DNA of 64,000 bases, from positions 1,881,001-1,945,000 of the forward strand of contig NZ_JAVDYB010000001.1 of NCBI RefSeq assembly GCF_031458235.1, read 5' to 3'. This document shows, piece after piece, positions 50,303 through 58,697 of the stretch. A model generated the notes under the pieces. That model searched no databases. It was not told where the DNA came from and saw nothing but the letters and a program-made list of their open reading frames with translations. The DNA comes from Catenuloplanes atrovinosus. Its GTDB lineage: Bacteria; Actinomycetota; Actinomycetes; Mycobacteriales; Micromonosporaceae. The stretch's first letter is position 1. Every line of letters begins with the position of its first letter. A program made the position numbers and the translations under genes.

Positions 50303-50409
50303 ATGAACGCACGGTGGGAAGCGGGCTCGGCATGAGGGAGCTTGCGAGCGAATCATCGACTCGGCGCCGGCCACGGCGAGACCGCGGCGGGAGAGTGAAT
50401 CCGGCATGA
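50303..50409 (+). CDS. Chain of two leader ORFs before the Nramp-like transporter
   Basis: First ORF: ATG 50303 to TGA 50335, 10 residues (MNARWEAGSA), with a strong GGGGAGG upstream. Second ORF: ATG 50332 to TGA 50409, 25 residues (begins MRELASESSTRRRPRR), overlapping the first by ATGA and overlapping the transporter ATG at 50406 by another ATGA. The best ribosome site in the region belongs to the first ORF; the transporter itself has only GGGAGAG at a poorer distance. This is a plausible translational relay or attenuator. The phrase GAGGGAGCTTGCGAGCGAAT in the second ORF should be checked as a dispersed repeat. Confidence 0.4.
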
Positions 50410-51887
50410 GCGAATATCAGTTGGGTGTGAGCAGGCCTCCGCTGGGCGTGCGGGACCTGCCCGAGCCGGAGCAGGTGTTCGGGGTGCCGCGGCTGGGTCC
50501 GTGGCAGATCGTGCAGTTCGCGGTCGGGCCGAGCCTGATCGCGCTCGGCATCTCGATCGGCAGCGGCGAGTGGCTGCTCGGGCCGCAGGCGGTCGGCCAG
50601 TTCGGGTTCGTCGGCGTCGGCTGGGTCATCCTGGTCTCCGCCATCCTCCAGACGTTCTACAACGTCGAGTGCGCCCGCACGATCATGGCCACCGGCGAGG
50701 CGCCCGTGGTGGCGTGGGGCCGCGTACCCCCGGGGGTCTGGCTCTGGGTCCCGCTCTCCGTCGCCGTGGTGATCTTCGCGTTCATCGCCGGCGGGTGGGC
50801 CGCCTCCGCCGGTCAGGGGGTCTACGCGCTGGTGCACGGCGCGCCGCCGCCGGCCGGCGCCGAGGAGCCGCGCCTCTGGGCGATCGCGCTGCTGGTGCTG
50901 GTCTTCCTGCTCACCGCGTTCGCCAAGCGGATCAGCCGCACGCTGGAACTGGCCAACTGGATCATGGTCGGCACCATCCTGGTGGCGCTGCTGATCGTCG
51001 ACCTGATCGTGGTGCCCTGGGACATCTGGTGGGAGGGCATCCGCGGCCTGGTCACGCCCGCGGCGCCGCCGGCCGGCATCACCGCCACGCAACTCGGCGG
51101 GCTGGCCGGGTTCACCGCCATGGTCAGCGGCCTCAACTGGTACGTGATGGGCCACTACCGCGACAAAGGGTACGGAATGGGGTACCACACCGGCTTCATC
51201 GCGGGCCTGCGCGGCGGCGGCACCGCGCTGCGCGACGTCGGCATGACGTTCCCGGACGACCCCGCCAACCGTGCCCGCTGGAAGCGCTGGTACCGCCTGC
51301 TCCTGCTGGACATGTGGGGCGTCTTCTTCGTCGGCGCGGTGCTCGGCATGCTGCTGCCCACGATCCTGATGGCGCACGCCGTCCAGGTCACCGGCGAGCG
51401 CCCGACCGCGGCCAACGTGCCCACGTTCGTCGCCGCCGCGCTCGACGTGCAGTACGGCCGGGCCGCGTTCTACGTGGCGCTGGCGGTCGGCGTGCTGGTC
51501 ATGTTCAGCACGCAGCTCGGCATCTTCGAGGGCATGGTCCGCGTCGCCACCGACGCCGCGCACGGCACCAGCCCGCGCCTGCGCCGGCTGGTCGAGGGCG
51601 ACCCGCGGCGCTTCTACTACCCGTTCATGCTGACGCTGCTGGTCATCATCGCGATCGTGCTGCACCTGGCGATCCCGGTCAGCCTGGTCCAGTGGTCGGC
51701 GAACATGTCGAACCTGGGCGCGCTGGTCTACCCGTTCCTGCTGATCTACCTCAACAGCAGGCTGCCGCGCCCGGCCCGCCCCCGTCCCTGGCACTACGTG
51801 CTGCTGATCGCCAACGTGCTCTTCTTCGGCTTCTTCTTCGTCAACTTCGTCGCCGACCTGGTCGGCGACCCGCTGGTGACGTTCTGA
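50406..51887 (+). CDS. Nramp-like multi-pass membrane transporter
   Basis: 493 residues with about eleven helices. The start of the membrane region (GPSLIALGISIGSGEWLLGP) has the shape of Nramp helix 1, whose metal-binding DPGN is absent and replaced by SIGSGE, so the substrate is probably not a typical divalent metal. Several aromatic and charged pairs lie within helices (for example LNWYVMGHYRDKGYG). It is divergent from the glc operon; a carboxylate or other organic substrate is a possible alternative. Family assignment is by layout only. Confidence 0.65.
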   Translation: MSEYQLGVSRPPLGVRDLPEPEQVFGVPRLGPWQIVQFAVGPSLIALGISIGSGEWLLGPQAVGQFGFVGVGWVILVSAILQTFYNVECARTIMATGEAPVVAWGRVPPGVWLWVPLSVAVVIFAFIAGGWAASAGQGVYALVHGAPPPAGAEEPRLWAIALLVLVFLLTAFAKRISRTLELANWIMVGTILVALLIVDLIVVPWDIWWEGIRGLVTPAAPPAGITATQLGGLAGFTAMVSGLNWYVMGHYRDKGYGMGYHTGFIAGLRGGGTALRDVGMTFPDDPANRARWKRWYRLLLLDMWGVFFVGAVLGMLLPTILMAHAVQVTGERPTAANVPTFVAAALDVQYGRAAFYVALAVGVLVMFSTQLGIFEGMVRVATDAAHGTSPRLRRLVEGDPRRFYYPFMLTLLVIIAIVLHLAIPVSLVQWSANMSNLGALVYPFLLIYLNSRLPRPARPRPWHYVLLIANVLFFGFFFVNFVADLVGDPLVTF

Positions 51888-51928
51888 CCGCCCGGGCCGG
51901 CCGGGCCACTCCGGCCGGCCGGGACGGC

Positions 51929-52354
51929 TCAGCCCTCGGCCGGGTTCGCGGCGAACGGCTGCGCGAGGACCAGCCAGTTGCCGGTGTTGTCCCGCATCAC
52001 CGCCTCGATGCCGTACGGGCGCTCGGACGGCTCCTGGATGAACGTCACGCCCGCGGCGCTCAGCTCCTCGTAGGTGGCGCGGCAGTCGTCCACCCGCAGC
52101 CCGAGGCCGCCCATCTTGCCGGCCTCCAGTTGCCGCCGGACGAACCCGGCCGCGTCCGCGTCCAGCGGCGGGCCGGGCGTCATCAGCGTGACCTGGAGCT
52201 CCGGCTGCTTCGGGTGCACGATGGTCACCCAGCGGAAGCCGGGACCCATCGGCACGTCCACGCACGGCGTGAAACCGAGGTGCTTGACGTAGAAGTCACG
52301 GGTCGCGTCCTGGTCCAGGCAGTACACCGTGACCAGCGAGATGTTCGAGATCAT
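51929..52354 (-). CDS. VOC family protein (glyoxalase/bleomycin-resistance fold)
   Basis: 141 residues made of two beta-alpha-beta modules: LVTVYCLDQDATRDFYVKHL, then GFRWVTIVHPKQPELQVTLM, and a second set (GLGLRVDDCRATYEELSAAG, YGIEAVMRDNTGNWLVLAQP). Metal-ligand positions include Glu/His as expected, but the substrate (fosfomycin, methylglyoxal, aromatic) is unknown. Its ATG overlaps the stop of the AraC gene in ATGA, so it is the last gene of a DUF1304-AraC-VOC unit. Confidence 0.87.
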   Translation of the reverse strand: MISNISLVTVYCLDQDATRDFYVKHLGFTPCVDVPMGPGFRWVTIVHPKQPELQVTLMTPGPPLDADAAGFVRRQLEAGKMGGLGLRVDDCRATYEELSAAGVTFIQEPSERPYGIEAVMRDNTGNWLVLAQPFAANPAEG

Positions 52355-52803
52355 GCCCTGACGGTACGGCCGGCGTCCGGACCCGGGCTTCTCTCAGATT
52401 GCTTTTCATCCGTGGCCAGCACGCCGGCCATGAACAGATAGCAGCCCGGCACGTGCGGCGCGCCGCGGCGGGCCCAGCGGCGCTGGTAGGCGACCGGGCT
52501 CTCGCCCACCAGGTCGTGGAACCGGGACGAGAACGAGCCGAGGCTGGCGAAGCCGACCAGCATGCAGACCTCGGTGACGGTCAGGTTCGCGGCGCGCAGC
52601 AGGTCCTGCGCCCGCTCGATCCGGCGCCGGGTGACGTACCGGATCGGAGTCTGTCCGTAGATCTCCTGGAAGCAGCGGGCGAAGTGGTACTTGGAGACGC
52701 CGGCCACCCGCGCCACGCCGTCCAGGTCCAGCGGCTCCGCGAAGTGCCGGTCGATGTGGTCCCGCGCGCGGCGCAGGTGCGCCAGCAGGCCGGTGGTAAC
52801 CAT
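52351..52803 (-). CDS. AraC family transcriptional regulator (HTH only)
   Basis: 150 residues consisting almost only of the paired AraC/XylS helix-turn-helix: LDLDGVARVAGVSKYHFARC and VTEVCMLVGFASLGSFSSRF. No ligand-binding N-terminal domain is present, so it resembles the short MarA/SoxS-type group. It sits between DUF1304 (3 bases upstream) and the VOC gene. It may regulate this small operon and others. Confidence 0.86.
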   Translation of the reverse strand: MVTTGLLAHLRRARDHIDRHFAEPLDLDGVARVAGVSKYHFARCFQEIYGQTPIRYVTRRRIERAQDLLRAANLTVTEVCMLVGFASLGSFSSRFHDLVGESPVAYQRRWARRGAPHVPGCYLFMAGVLATDEKQSERSPGPDAGRTVRA

Positions 52804-52805
52804 GA

Positions 52806-53168
52806 TCAGCCGGCCACCAGCACCAGGGCCAGCCCGATCGCGGCCGGCAGCGCCTGCACGAGCAGGATGCGCCGGCTGACCGTGGCCGCGCCGAACAGTC
52901 CGGCGACGAGCACACACCCCAGGAAGAACAGCTTCGCCTGGTACGCCGTGCCGCCGTCGGCCAGCAGCGCCCAGACCAGCCCGGCCGCGAGGAATCCGTT
53001 GTAGAGCCCCTGGTTCGCCGCGAGCGTCCTGGACGCCTCCGCGAACTCCGGCGTGGTCCCGAAGGCCGCCATCCCGCGCGGCGTGGTCCACAGCACCATC
53101 TCCAGCACCACGATGTACACGTGAATGACGACGACCAGCCCGACGACGACGTTCGCTGCGATCCCCAC
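52806..53168 (-). CDS. DUF1304 family membrane protein
   Basis: 120 residues with four hydrophobic helices. The conserved pattern VVVIHVYIVVLEMVLWTTPR, NQGLYNGFLAAGLVWALL and AATVSRRILLVQALPAAIGL is that of DUF1304 (YqhR-like small membrane proteins); function unknown. It heads the DUF1304-AraC-VOC unit. Confidence 0.85.
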   Translation of the reverse strand: MGIAANVVVGLVVVIHVYIVVLEMVLWTTPRGMAAFGTTPEFAEASRTLAANQGLYNGFLAAGLVWALLADGGTAYQAKLFFLGCVLVAGLFGAATVSRRILLVQALPAAIGLALVLVAG

Positions 53169-53370
53169 GCCCCCGAACTGTACTGTTCCCCGCCCCGGAC
53201 CCCACGCCCCCTCGGTCCCGACCCTCCCGCCGAAGGACCGACCGTCCTTCCTCCACCGGGCTCAGCGATCGCGCCGCGCGGCCTCGCGCATCGCCTCCGG
53301 GCATCCTCCTCGTGCCGGTCGACCCGCGAGACGAACGAGCTGTTCGGCGGCTGGCGGGGGCACCGAGCAG

Positions 53371-53538
53371 GAGTTCGGGTCGACGATGTCCGCGCTGGTC
53401 GGCGCGCGGGCGGGGCGCTTCCCGGCGCTCGCCGCCGCGCCGGCCGACGTGGCCGCGTCCGGCGGGCAGGATCAGGCGCTCGACTTCGGGCCGGCCCGTG
53501 TCCTGGACGGTGTGGCGGCGTTGATCGAGGGCCGGTGA
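53371..53538 (+). pseudogene. C-terminal fragment of a TetR family regulator
   Basis: In one frame the sequence reads FPALAAAPADVAASGGQDQA then LDFGPARVLDGVAALIEGR and stops. The segment resembles the end of TetR_C_1-type proteins such as the one at 45005 (LEFGLDRIIDGIAALI). The HTH and most of the ligand domain are missing, and no start with a ribosome site exists. The 200 bases before it (53169-53370) show no gene. Confidence 0.6.
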
Positions 53539-53545
53539 CGCGCGC

Positions 53546-53977
53546 TCAGTCCAGGCAGAACTCGTTGCCCTCGACGTCCCGCATGTTCTGGCAGGACTCG
53601 TTCTCCTCGTCGGCGAGCAGCAACTGGCCGCGCGTCGCGCCGAGCGCCTCCAGTCTCGTGCACTCCGCCTCCAGCGCGGCCAGGCGCTCGGCGCCCACCA
53701 GGCCGGTGCCGACCCGCACGTCCAGGTGCACCCGGTTCTTGACGACCTTTCCCTCCGGTACGCGCTGGAAGAACAGCCGCGGGCCCACGCCGGTCGGGTC
53801 GGCGCACGCGAACCACTCGCCCCGGCGCTCCGGCGGCAGCGCCTCGTCCGCCTCCTCCCAGGTGGCGAACCCCCGCGGCGGCGGCGCGACGTATCCGAGC
53901 GCCTCGCACCAGAACCGGCCGACCCGCACCGGTTCCTCGCAGTCGAACGTGACCTGGAACTGTTTGACCGACGTCAT
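53546..53977 (-). CDS. VOC family protein
   Basis: 143 residues, a glyoxalase-fold protein of the type beginning VKQFQVTFDCEEPVRVGRFW, with CEALGYVAPPPRGFATWEEA, FFQRVPEGKVVKNRVHLDVR (the His-x-Asp ligand) and a C-terminal MRDVEGNEFCLD with the second acid. Such proteins are often annotated as glyoxalase superfamily with unknown substrate. ATG 53977 is used; AGGG lies 8 bases upstream. Convergent with the TetR relic. Confidence 0.86.
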   Translation of the reverse strand: MTSVKQFQVTFDCEEPVRVGRFWCEALGYVAPPPRGFATWEEADEALPPERRGEWFACADPTGVGPRLFFQRVPEGKVVKNRVHLDVRVGTGLVGAERLAALEAECTRLEALGATRGQLLLADEENESCQNMRDVEGNEFCLD

Positions 53978-54289
53978 GGGCACACCCTAGACGCGCGATT
54001 CCCGCGCCCGCACCGGACTTTCACCGCACCGCGCCCGCGCGTGCCCGCAGCGGCGCGTCGGCCGTCAGCCCGGCGGTGACCGGCAGCGCCTCCGGGGCCG
54101 GCACGCCGGAGCGGGCTCGCACGACCGAGGGCACGGCGAGCACCCTCGGCATTCCGCCGCATCGAGGCCGCCGCGTCCGGGTCCGTGCCGTCGTGCGAGC
54201 CCTCCAACGGATCCGGGACGTCGGTCATGACGTGCCGGGCGAGCACCTCGTCCCGGCCGGCGTCGCGTCCATCGTCCATCCGGAGGTGG
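53978..54289. other. Gap with no recognised gene
   Basis: About 310 bases of high-GC sequence. Open frames exist on both strands but none shows a known domain or a good ribosome site. I saw no palindrome or terminator worth naming. Confidence 0.5.
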
Positions 54290-55081
54290 TCAGAAGCGGG
54301 AGCGGCGGCGGGAGCGGCCGCGGGCCGGGGAGGCCATGGATCGGTAGGCGAGGAAGGCGCCGCCGGCCAGCAGGAGGACGACCACGCCGACGATCAGGTT
54401 CTGGTTGGTCTGGAGCGACTGGGTGTCGGCGACCTGGTCGAGCGCCTGGCCGCCGCCGCTGGTCTTGGACGGGGCGGCGGACGGGTTCGGGGCGGTGGGC
54501 AGGGCCTCGAAGTCGACGAGGTCGCTGGACTCGAGCAGCGTCAGGTGGGTGGCCACGAACTGGTTCGCCTGCTGGGCCAGCCGCCGTACGGTGTCGTTGC
54601 GGGTGCTGGCCCGGATCGTGGCGATCGCCGGGAAGATCTTGCCGTGGGCCGCGCGGAGCCGGTCGATGTAGATCTTGTCGAACTCCTCGCCCTCGGCCGC
54701 CTCCATCTCGTCCAGCCAGCCCTGCTGATCCTCGTTCGGCTTGTTCGGCAGCTTGATGTCGAGCTTCTTGGCGGCCGCGCGGGCCAGCTTGTCCAACTCC
54801 TCGTGCTGCGCCGCGATATCCTGGCCGATCTCCTTAATGCGCGGATTGTCCGACTTCTCCTGCGCCATCTCGCCGGCCGGGATCTCCCACAGCCCGGCCA
54901 GGCGCACCTTGACCACCAGGTCGATGTCGGCGTCGGTGACCTCACCGGTGGCCGTGTCCGGGATCAGCTCTCCGGGCGGGACCGGAACGCCGGGCTCGGC
55001 TGCCTGGGCCACGGCCGGCTGTACGAGCACCAGGCCGGCCGACACGATCAACGGGCCCCACACACGCCGCCACGACAACAC
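54290..55081 (-). CDS. DUF4142 domain protein, secreted with a C-terminal anchor
   Basis: 263 residues. A signal peptide (VLSWRRVWGPLIVSAGLVLV, cleavage near AQA at 27) precedes a DUF4142 helical domain (about 45-190, VKVRLAGLWEIPAGEMAQEK; KIYIDRLRAAHGKIFPAIAT). A Ser/Pro linker leads to one C-terminal helix (LIVGVVVLLLAGGAFLAY) and an Arg-rich tail, so the protein is membrane-anchored on the outside. Function unknown; ferritin-like and stress roles have been suggested for the family. GTG 55081 has AGGAGG 6 bases upstream. Confidence 0.86.
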   Translation of the reverse strand: MLSWRRVWGPLIVSAGLVLVQPAVAQAAEPGVPVPPGELIPDTATGEVTDADIDLVVKVRLAGLWEIPAGEMAQEKSDNPRIKEIGQDIAAQHEELDKLARAAAKKLDIKLPNKPNEDQQGWLDEMEAAEGEEFDKIYIDRLRAAHGKIFPAIATIRASTRNDTVRRLAQQANQFVATHLTLLESSDLVDFEALPTAPNPSAAPSKTSGGGQALDQVADTQSLQTNQNLIVGVVVLLLAGGAFLAYRSMASPARGRSRRRSRF

Positions 55082-55276
55082 GGGTTCCTCCTCGGCATAC
55101 CGACACACACTGGTGGCCATGAGTACGCACAGGAACCTCAAAGGGATCACTCCACGGCGGAAAAACAAGAGTCTTTGGTCCCGAACGTGTGACCGGCGGC
55201 TTTCCCGCGCGACGTCGAGAAGTCCGCGGCGGCTCCGTCCCAGGGGCGACACGACACCGACGAAGGGACGATCGCC

Positions 55277-55792
55277 ATGGAACGGCACGAGATCACCGAG
55301 GTCCTGCACCGGCCGATCAGCCAGGAGCTGCTGGCACGCGACCTGCTGCGGATGGCCTACGTCGCCAAGGACGGCACGCCGCGCACCGTCCCGGTCGGCT
55401 TCACCTGGAACGGCGCGGAGATCGTGGTCTGCACCGCCACCAACGCGCCGAAGCTTCCGGCGCTGCGGCACCGCCCGGACGTCGCGCTGACCATCGACAC
55501 CGAGGTGCACCCGCCGAAGATCCTGCTGATCCGTGGCCGGGCCGAGCTGGACGTGGTCGACGGCATCCCGGACGAGTATCTCAGCATGAACGGCACCTAC
55601 TCCATGACCCCGGAGCAGCGCGCCGAGTGGGAGGCCGGCGTGCGCGCGCTCTACGACGGCATGGTCCGCATCGTGATCACCCCGACCTGGGCCAAGCTCA
55701 TCGACTTCGAGACCACGCTGCCCACCGCCGTCGAGGAACTGGTCCGGCGCAAGGCCGCCCGCGAGCGGGCGTCGGCGGGCCAGGGGAGTTAG
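55277..55792 (+). CDS. Pyridoxamine 5'-phosphate oxidase-like split-barrel protein
   Basis: 171 residues with the FMN/F420 split-barrel pattern: LLARDLLRMAYVAKDGTPRT, VPVGFTWNGAEIVVCTATNA, PKLPALRHRPDVALTID. It probably binds FMN or F420 and reduces a small substrate. ATG 55277 follows GACGAAGGGA. It is divergent from the DUF4142 gene across 195 bases and convergent with the GGDEF gene. Exact cofactor and substrate cannot be read from sequence. Confidence 0.83.
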   Translation: MERHEITEVLHRPISQELLARDLLRMAYVAKDGTPRTVPVGFTWNGAEIVVCTATNAPKLPALRHRPDVALTIDTEVHPPKILLIRGRAELDVVDGIPDEYLSMNGTYSMTPEQRAEWEAGVRALYDGMVRIVITPTWAKLIDFETTLPTAVEELVRRKAARERASAGQGS

Positions 55793-55818
55793 CGCCTGTA
55801 TCGACGTGGGATGCCGGT

Positions 55819-57675
55819 TCAGCTCGCCGCGAGCGCGTCCTTGCCGCGCCGCTTCGCCCGGTACATGGCCGCGTCCGCGGTGCGCAGCAGCCCGTCCGTG
55901 GAGGTGCGGGTGCCGATGGCGACGCCCACGCTGGCGCCGATCTGCAGGTGGTGGCCGTCGACCGCGGCGGGCTGGGTGAGCGCGGCCCGGATCCGGTCCG
56001 CGGTCGCGTCGGCGTACTCCTCCGTGGTGGGGGAGAGGATCACCGCGAACTCGTCGCCGCCGAGGCGGGCCACGGTGTCGTACGGGCGCACGCACCGGCG
56101 CAGCCGCTCCGCGACCAGGGTGAGCACCTCGTCGCCGACGTGGTGGCCGAGCGAGTCGTTGATCGCCTTGAAGCCGTCGAGGTCGATGGCGAGCACGCCG
56201 ACCAGTCCGTCCGGGTCGCCCGGCCGCGCGGGGCCGCCGAGCCGGCGGTGGAACAGCAGCCGGTTGGCCAGGCCGGTGAGCGCGTCGTGGGTGGCGTCGA
56301 AGCGCAGCTGGTCCTGGAACGCGCGCGCGTCCGTGACGTCCCGGGCGTTGCAGATGTAGCCGCGCACGTTCTCGTCGTGCAGCCGGTTCGTGCGGGTCAC
56401 CTCCAGCCAGCGCCAGCCGCCGTCCGCGTGCCGTACCCGCAGCTGGGTGGTCTCCACGTCGTCCGGCCCGGCGGGCAGCGTGAGCGAGGCGAGGTCGTCC
56501 GGGTGGACCAGCGCGTTCAGGGCCTGGCCGGTCAGCTCCTCGGGCGCGATGCCGAGCACGCGCCGGGTGGCCGGGCTGGCGTAGGTGATGACCGCGTCCT
56601 CGCCGGCGACCACGGTGATGTCGGAGGCGTGCTGGACCAGCGCGCGGAACCGGGCCTCCTGCTGCGCGATCCGGTGCAGCAGCGCGTGGTTCTCGGCCAG
56701 CGCGGCGAGCTGCCGGACCACGACCAGCGTGCTGATCAGGATGGCGCCGGCCACGATGCCCCAGGCGCGCGGCGACAGCCCCGCGCTCCAGAGCACGGAG
56801 ACCAGCAACGCGTACGTGGCGGCGACCGCGACGTACGGCAGGACGCTCACCCGGCCCGCGCGGCGCGCGATCCCGGACGCGGCGCCGTGCCGCATGCCCA
56901 GCTCCTGCACCTTGGGCGTGAGCGCCATCAGCACGCACGGCACGAAGCTGGCCGCCATCGAGAGGTGGTAGTGGCCGGTCTCGGTGAGTGCGCCGCCGAC
57001 CGCGATGCCGGCGCCGGTCATGGTGACGCCGACGATGCCGACCGCGGCCGCGGTGCGGGTGAACGGCGGGTTCCGGCCGAGCGCGAGCTTGAGCACGCCG
57101 AGCGCGCAGATGAGCATGCCGGCCGCGCCCGCGACGGTCAGCACCAGCCGGGGCAGGCCGTCGCCGCCGGCGTAGCTGACCGAGTAGACCCAGATGAACG
57201 CGGCGACCGCGGCCAGGATGATGATCGCGTCGAGCCAGAAGCGGATGCGTTCGCCGCGGGTGACCGCGCCGATCGGGTGGGTGATCATGGTATAGAGCGG
57301 GATGCAGACCCCCGTGGCCAGGAACGCGAGCTGCACCGCGCCGCCGGTGATCGCGGCCTCGGGCGTGGCCGCGGTGGCGGCGACGAACGCCTGGTGGCAG
57401 TCGCCGATCGCGAACAGCGCGGTGGCCTGCGCCATCGACCGCCAGAACCGGCGTGTGCTGGGCTCGGCGCCGGGCATCGCCCAGATCTGCCACGAGGTGA
57501 GGCAGATGATCAGGTCGAGCACCACCTGGGTGGGCCAGAACAGCCGGATCGCGCCGTCCAGGCGGGCCAGCGGCACCACGTACCAGACCAGGCCGAGGAG
57601 GGCGAAGACGACCAGGCCGGCGAAGAGCGGATCGCCCAGGGCGGCGCGGCGTGCCGACCGCTGCCCTGTAGCCAT
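55819..57675 (-). CDS. Membrane PAS-GGDEF diguanylate cyclase
   Basis: 618 residues. N-terminal third has eight or nine helices (a MASE-like sensor). A PAS domain follows (about 345-450, HASDITVVAGEDAVITYASP; YICNARDVTDARAF), then a GGDEF domain (about 455-615) with an intact LGGDEF signature and an RPYD inhibitory I-site five residues before it. It should make c-di-GMP and be feedback-inhibited. No EAL domain is present. ATG 57675 is preferred to GTG 57684 by the position of GGAGGGT. Confidence 0.87.
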   Translation of the reverse strand: MATGQRSARRAALGDPLFAGLVVFALLGLVWYVVPLARLDGAIRLFWPTQVVLDLIICLTSWQIWAMPGAEPSTRRFWRSMAQATALFAIGDCHQAFVAATAATPEAAITGGAVQLAFLATGVCIPLYTMITHPIGAVTRGERIRFWLDAIIILAAVAAFIWVYSVSYAGGDGLPRLVLTVAGAAGMLICALGVLKLALGRNPPFTRTAAAVGIVGVTMTGAGIAVGGALTETGHYHLSMAASFVPCVLMALTPKVQELGMRHGAASGIARRAGRVSVLPYVAVAATYALLVSVLWSAGLSPRAWGIVAGAILISTLVVVRQLAALAENHALLHRIAQQEARFRALVQHASDITVVAGEDAVITYASPATRRVLGIAPEELTGQALNALVHPDDLASLTLPAGPDDVETTQLRVRHADGGWRWLEVTRTNRLHDENVRGYICNARDVTDARAFQDQLRFDATHDALTGLANRLLFHRRLGGPARPGDPDGLVGVLAIDLDGFKAINDSLGHHVGDEVLTLVAERLRRCVRPYDTVARLGGDEFAVILSPTTEEYADATADRIRAALTQPAAVDGHHLQIGASVGVAIGTRTSTDGLLRTADAAMYRAKRRGKDALAAS

Positions 57676-57955
57676 GACCGTCACCCTCCGGGAAGCGTTG
57701 CAACTGTAGTGGCATCATCGCGCGCCGTGAGCCTGACCTGAGGGCTGTCGCACTCCCGATTCTCGAGGACCGCCGGGGGTACGGCCGATCGGTCCCGGCA
57801 TGACGGGGAGGACGCACCCCGCCGCGTCCCGTGCGCGCGGCATCCACGCTGCCCGGTGCGCTGCTGGCCGTCCAGTTCGTCACGATCGTCCCATCGGTGC
57901 GTGCCGGACCGGGCGACGCGGCCCGGACCACGGCCTGGCTGCGCACACACCCGCG
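57676..57955. other. Gap before the FhuF-like gene
   Basis: No gene is evident in these 280 bases. The frame of the FhuF-like protein stays open back to about 57831, but that N-terminal extension does not resemble the family. Confidence 0.5.
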
Positions 57956-57985
57956 TGGACACGCCCGCCACCTGACGCCTAGTCT
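57956..57985 (+). promoter_or_regulatory. Promoter of the FhuF-like gene, leaderless type
   Basis: TGGACA (57956-57961), an 18-base spacer, and TAGTCT (57980-57985). The start codon at 57996 is 10 bases after the -10 box, so transcription would begin at or next to the ATG, and no ribosome site is present. Leaderless mRNAs are common in actinobacteria. Confidence 0.5.
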
Positions 57986-57995
57986 CCGTGCTGAC

Positions 57996-58664
57996 ATGGA
58001 GACGGTCGGGGCGGAGCAGATCGCGGCGGCGGTCGCCCGCGTCGCCGGCGACAACCCGTTCTTCGGCATCGGGCTCGGCCCGCTGCCCGCCGCACTGCCG
58101 ATCGAGGACGCGGTCGCGGCGGTCGGTGCGTGGGCGCGCACGGACGAGCCGCGGGTGGCCGCGTCGCTGACCGTGCTCGGCTACTCGGCGCGCCTGGCCG
58201 GTCCGGTGCTGGCGCTGTTGGTCCGCGCCCACGTGCTGCTCGACCTGTCCGCGGTGAGCTGCGCCTACGCGCCCGGGGCCGGCTTCCGCCTGTCGCTGCC
58301 GGCCGCGTCGGGGCTGCGCGGCGCCGGTCTCGCGGACGCCTGCGGCCCCGCGCTGGTCACCCACCTCTCGGAGATCATCGCCAGGGTACGCGTGGTGGCC
58401 CCCGCCGCTCCCGCTCTGCTCTGGGGCAACGTGGCGTCCGGGATCGTCGGCACCGTGCGCCAACTGGCCCGCGTGGCGCCGCCGGCCGAGTGCCGCCGGG
58501 TCCGGGACGCGGTGCTGGCCACGCCGCCGCTGGACACGGCCGGCGCGTTCGGGGCGCACGACGCGTACACCCGGCGCAGTTGCTGCCTCTACTACCGTCT
58601 CGGCGGCGGCACCTGCGGCGACTGCCCGCTGCCCGCCGGCCTCACCCGGCACCGCCGCGGCTGA
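57996..58664 (+). CDS. FhuF-like (2Fe-2S) ferric siderophore reductase
   Basis: 222 residues. The C-terminus carries the FhuF-type cluster RRSCCLYYRLGGGTCGDCPL, with Cys196, Cys197, Cys207 and Cys210 (spacing CC-x9-C-x2-C, one residue shorter than the classic CC-x10-C-x2-C). The rest is alpha-helical with ALLWGNVASGIVGTVRQLAR. Such proteins reduce ferric siderophores in the cytoplasm to free the iron. No siderophore transporter adjoins. ATG 57996 is used; see the leaderless promoter upstream. Confidence 0.83.
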   Translation: METVGAEQIAAAVARVAGDNPFFGIGLGPLPAALPIEDAVAAVGAWARTDEPRVAASLTVLGYSARLAGPVLALLVRAHVLLDLSAVSCAYAPGAGFRLSLPAASGLRGAGLADACGPALVTHLSEIIARVRVVAPAAPALLWGNVASGIVGTVRQLARVAPPAECRRVRDAVLATPPLDTAGAFGAHDAYTRRSCCLYYRLGGGTCGDCPLPAGLTRHRRG

Positions 58665-58697
58665 GCCCGGGGCCCGGCCGCGACGATGCCGCGCGGA

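Noticed and set aside
55277-55792. True pyridoxamine phosphate oxidase (PdxH)
   Set aside because: Only the general split-barrel pattern is seen, without the PdxH substrate motifs, so a specific symbol is not justified.
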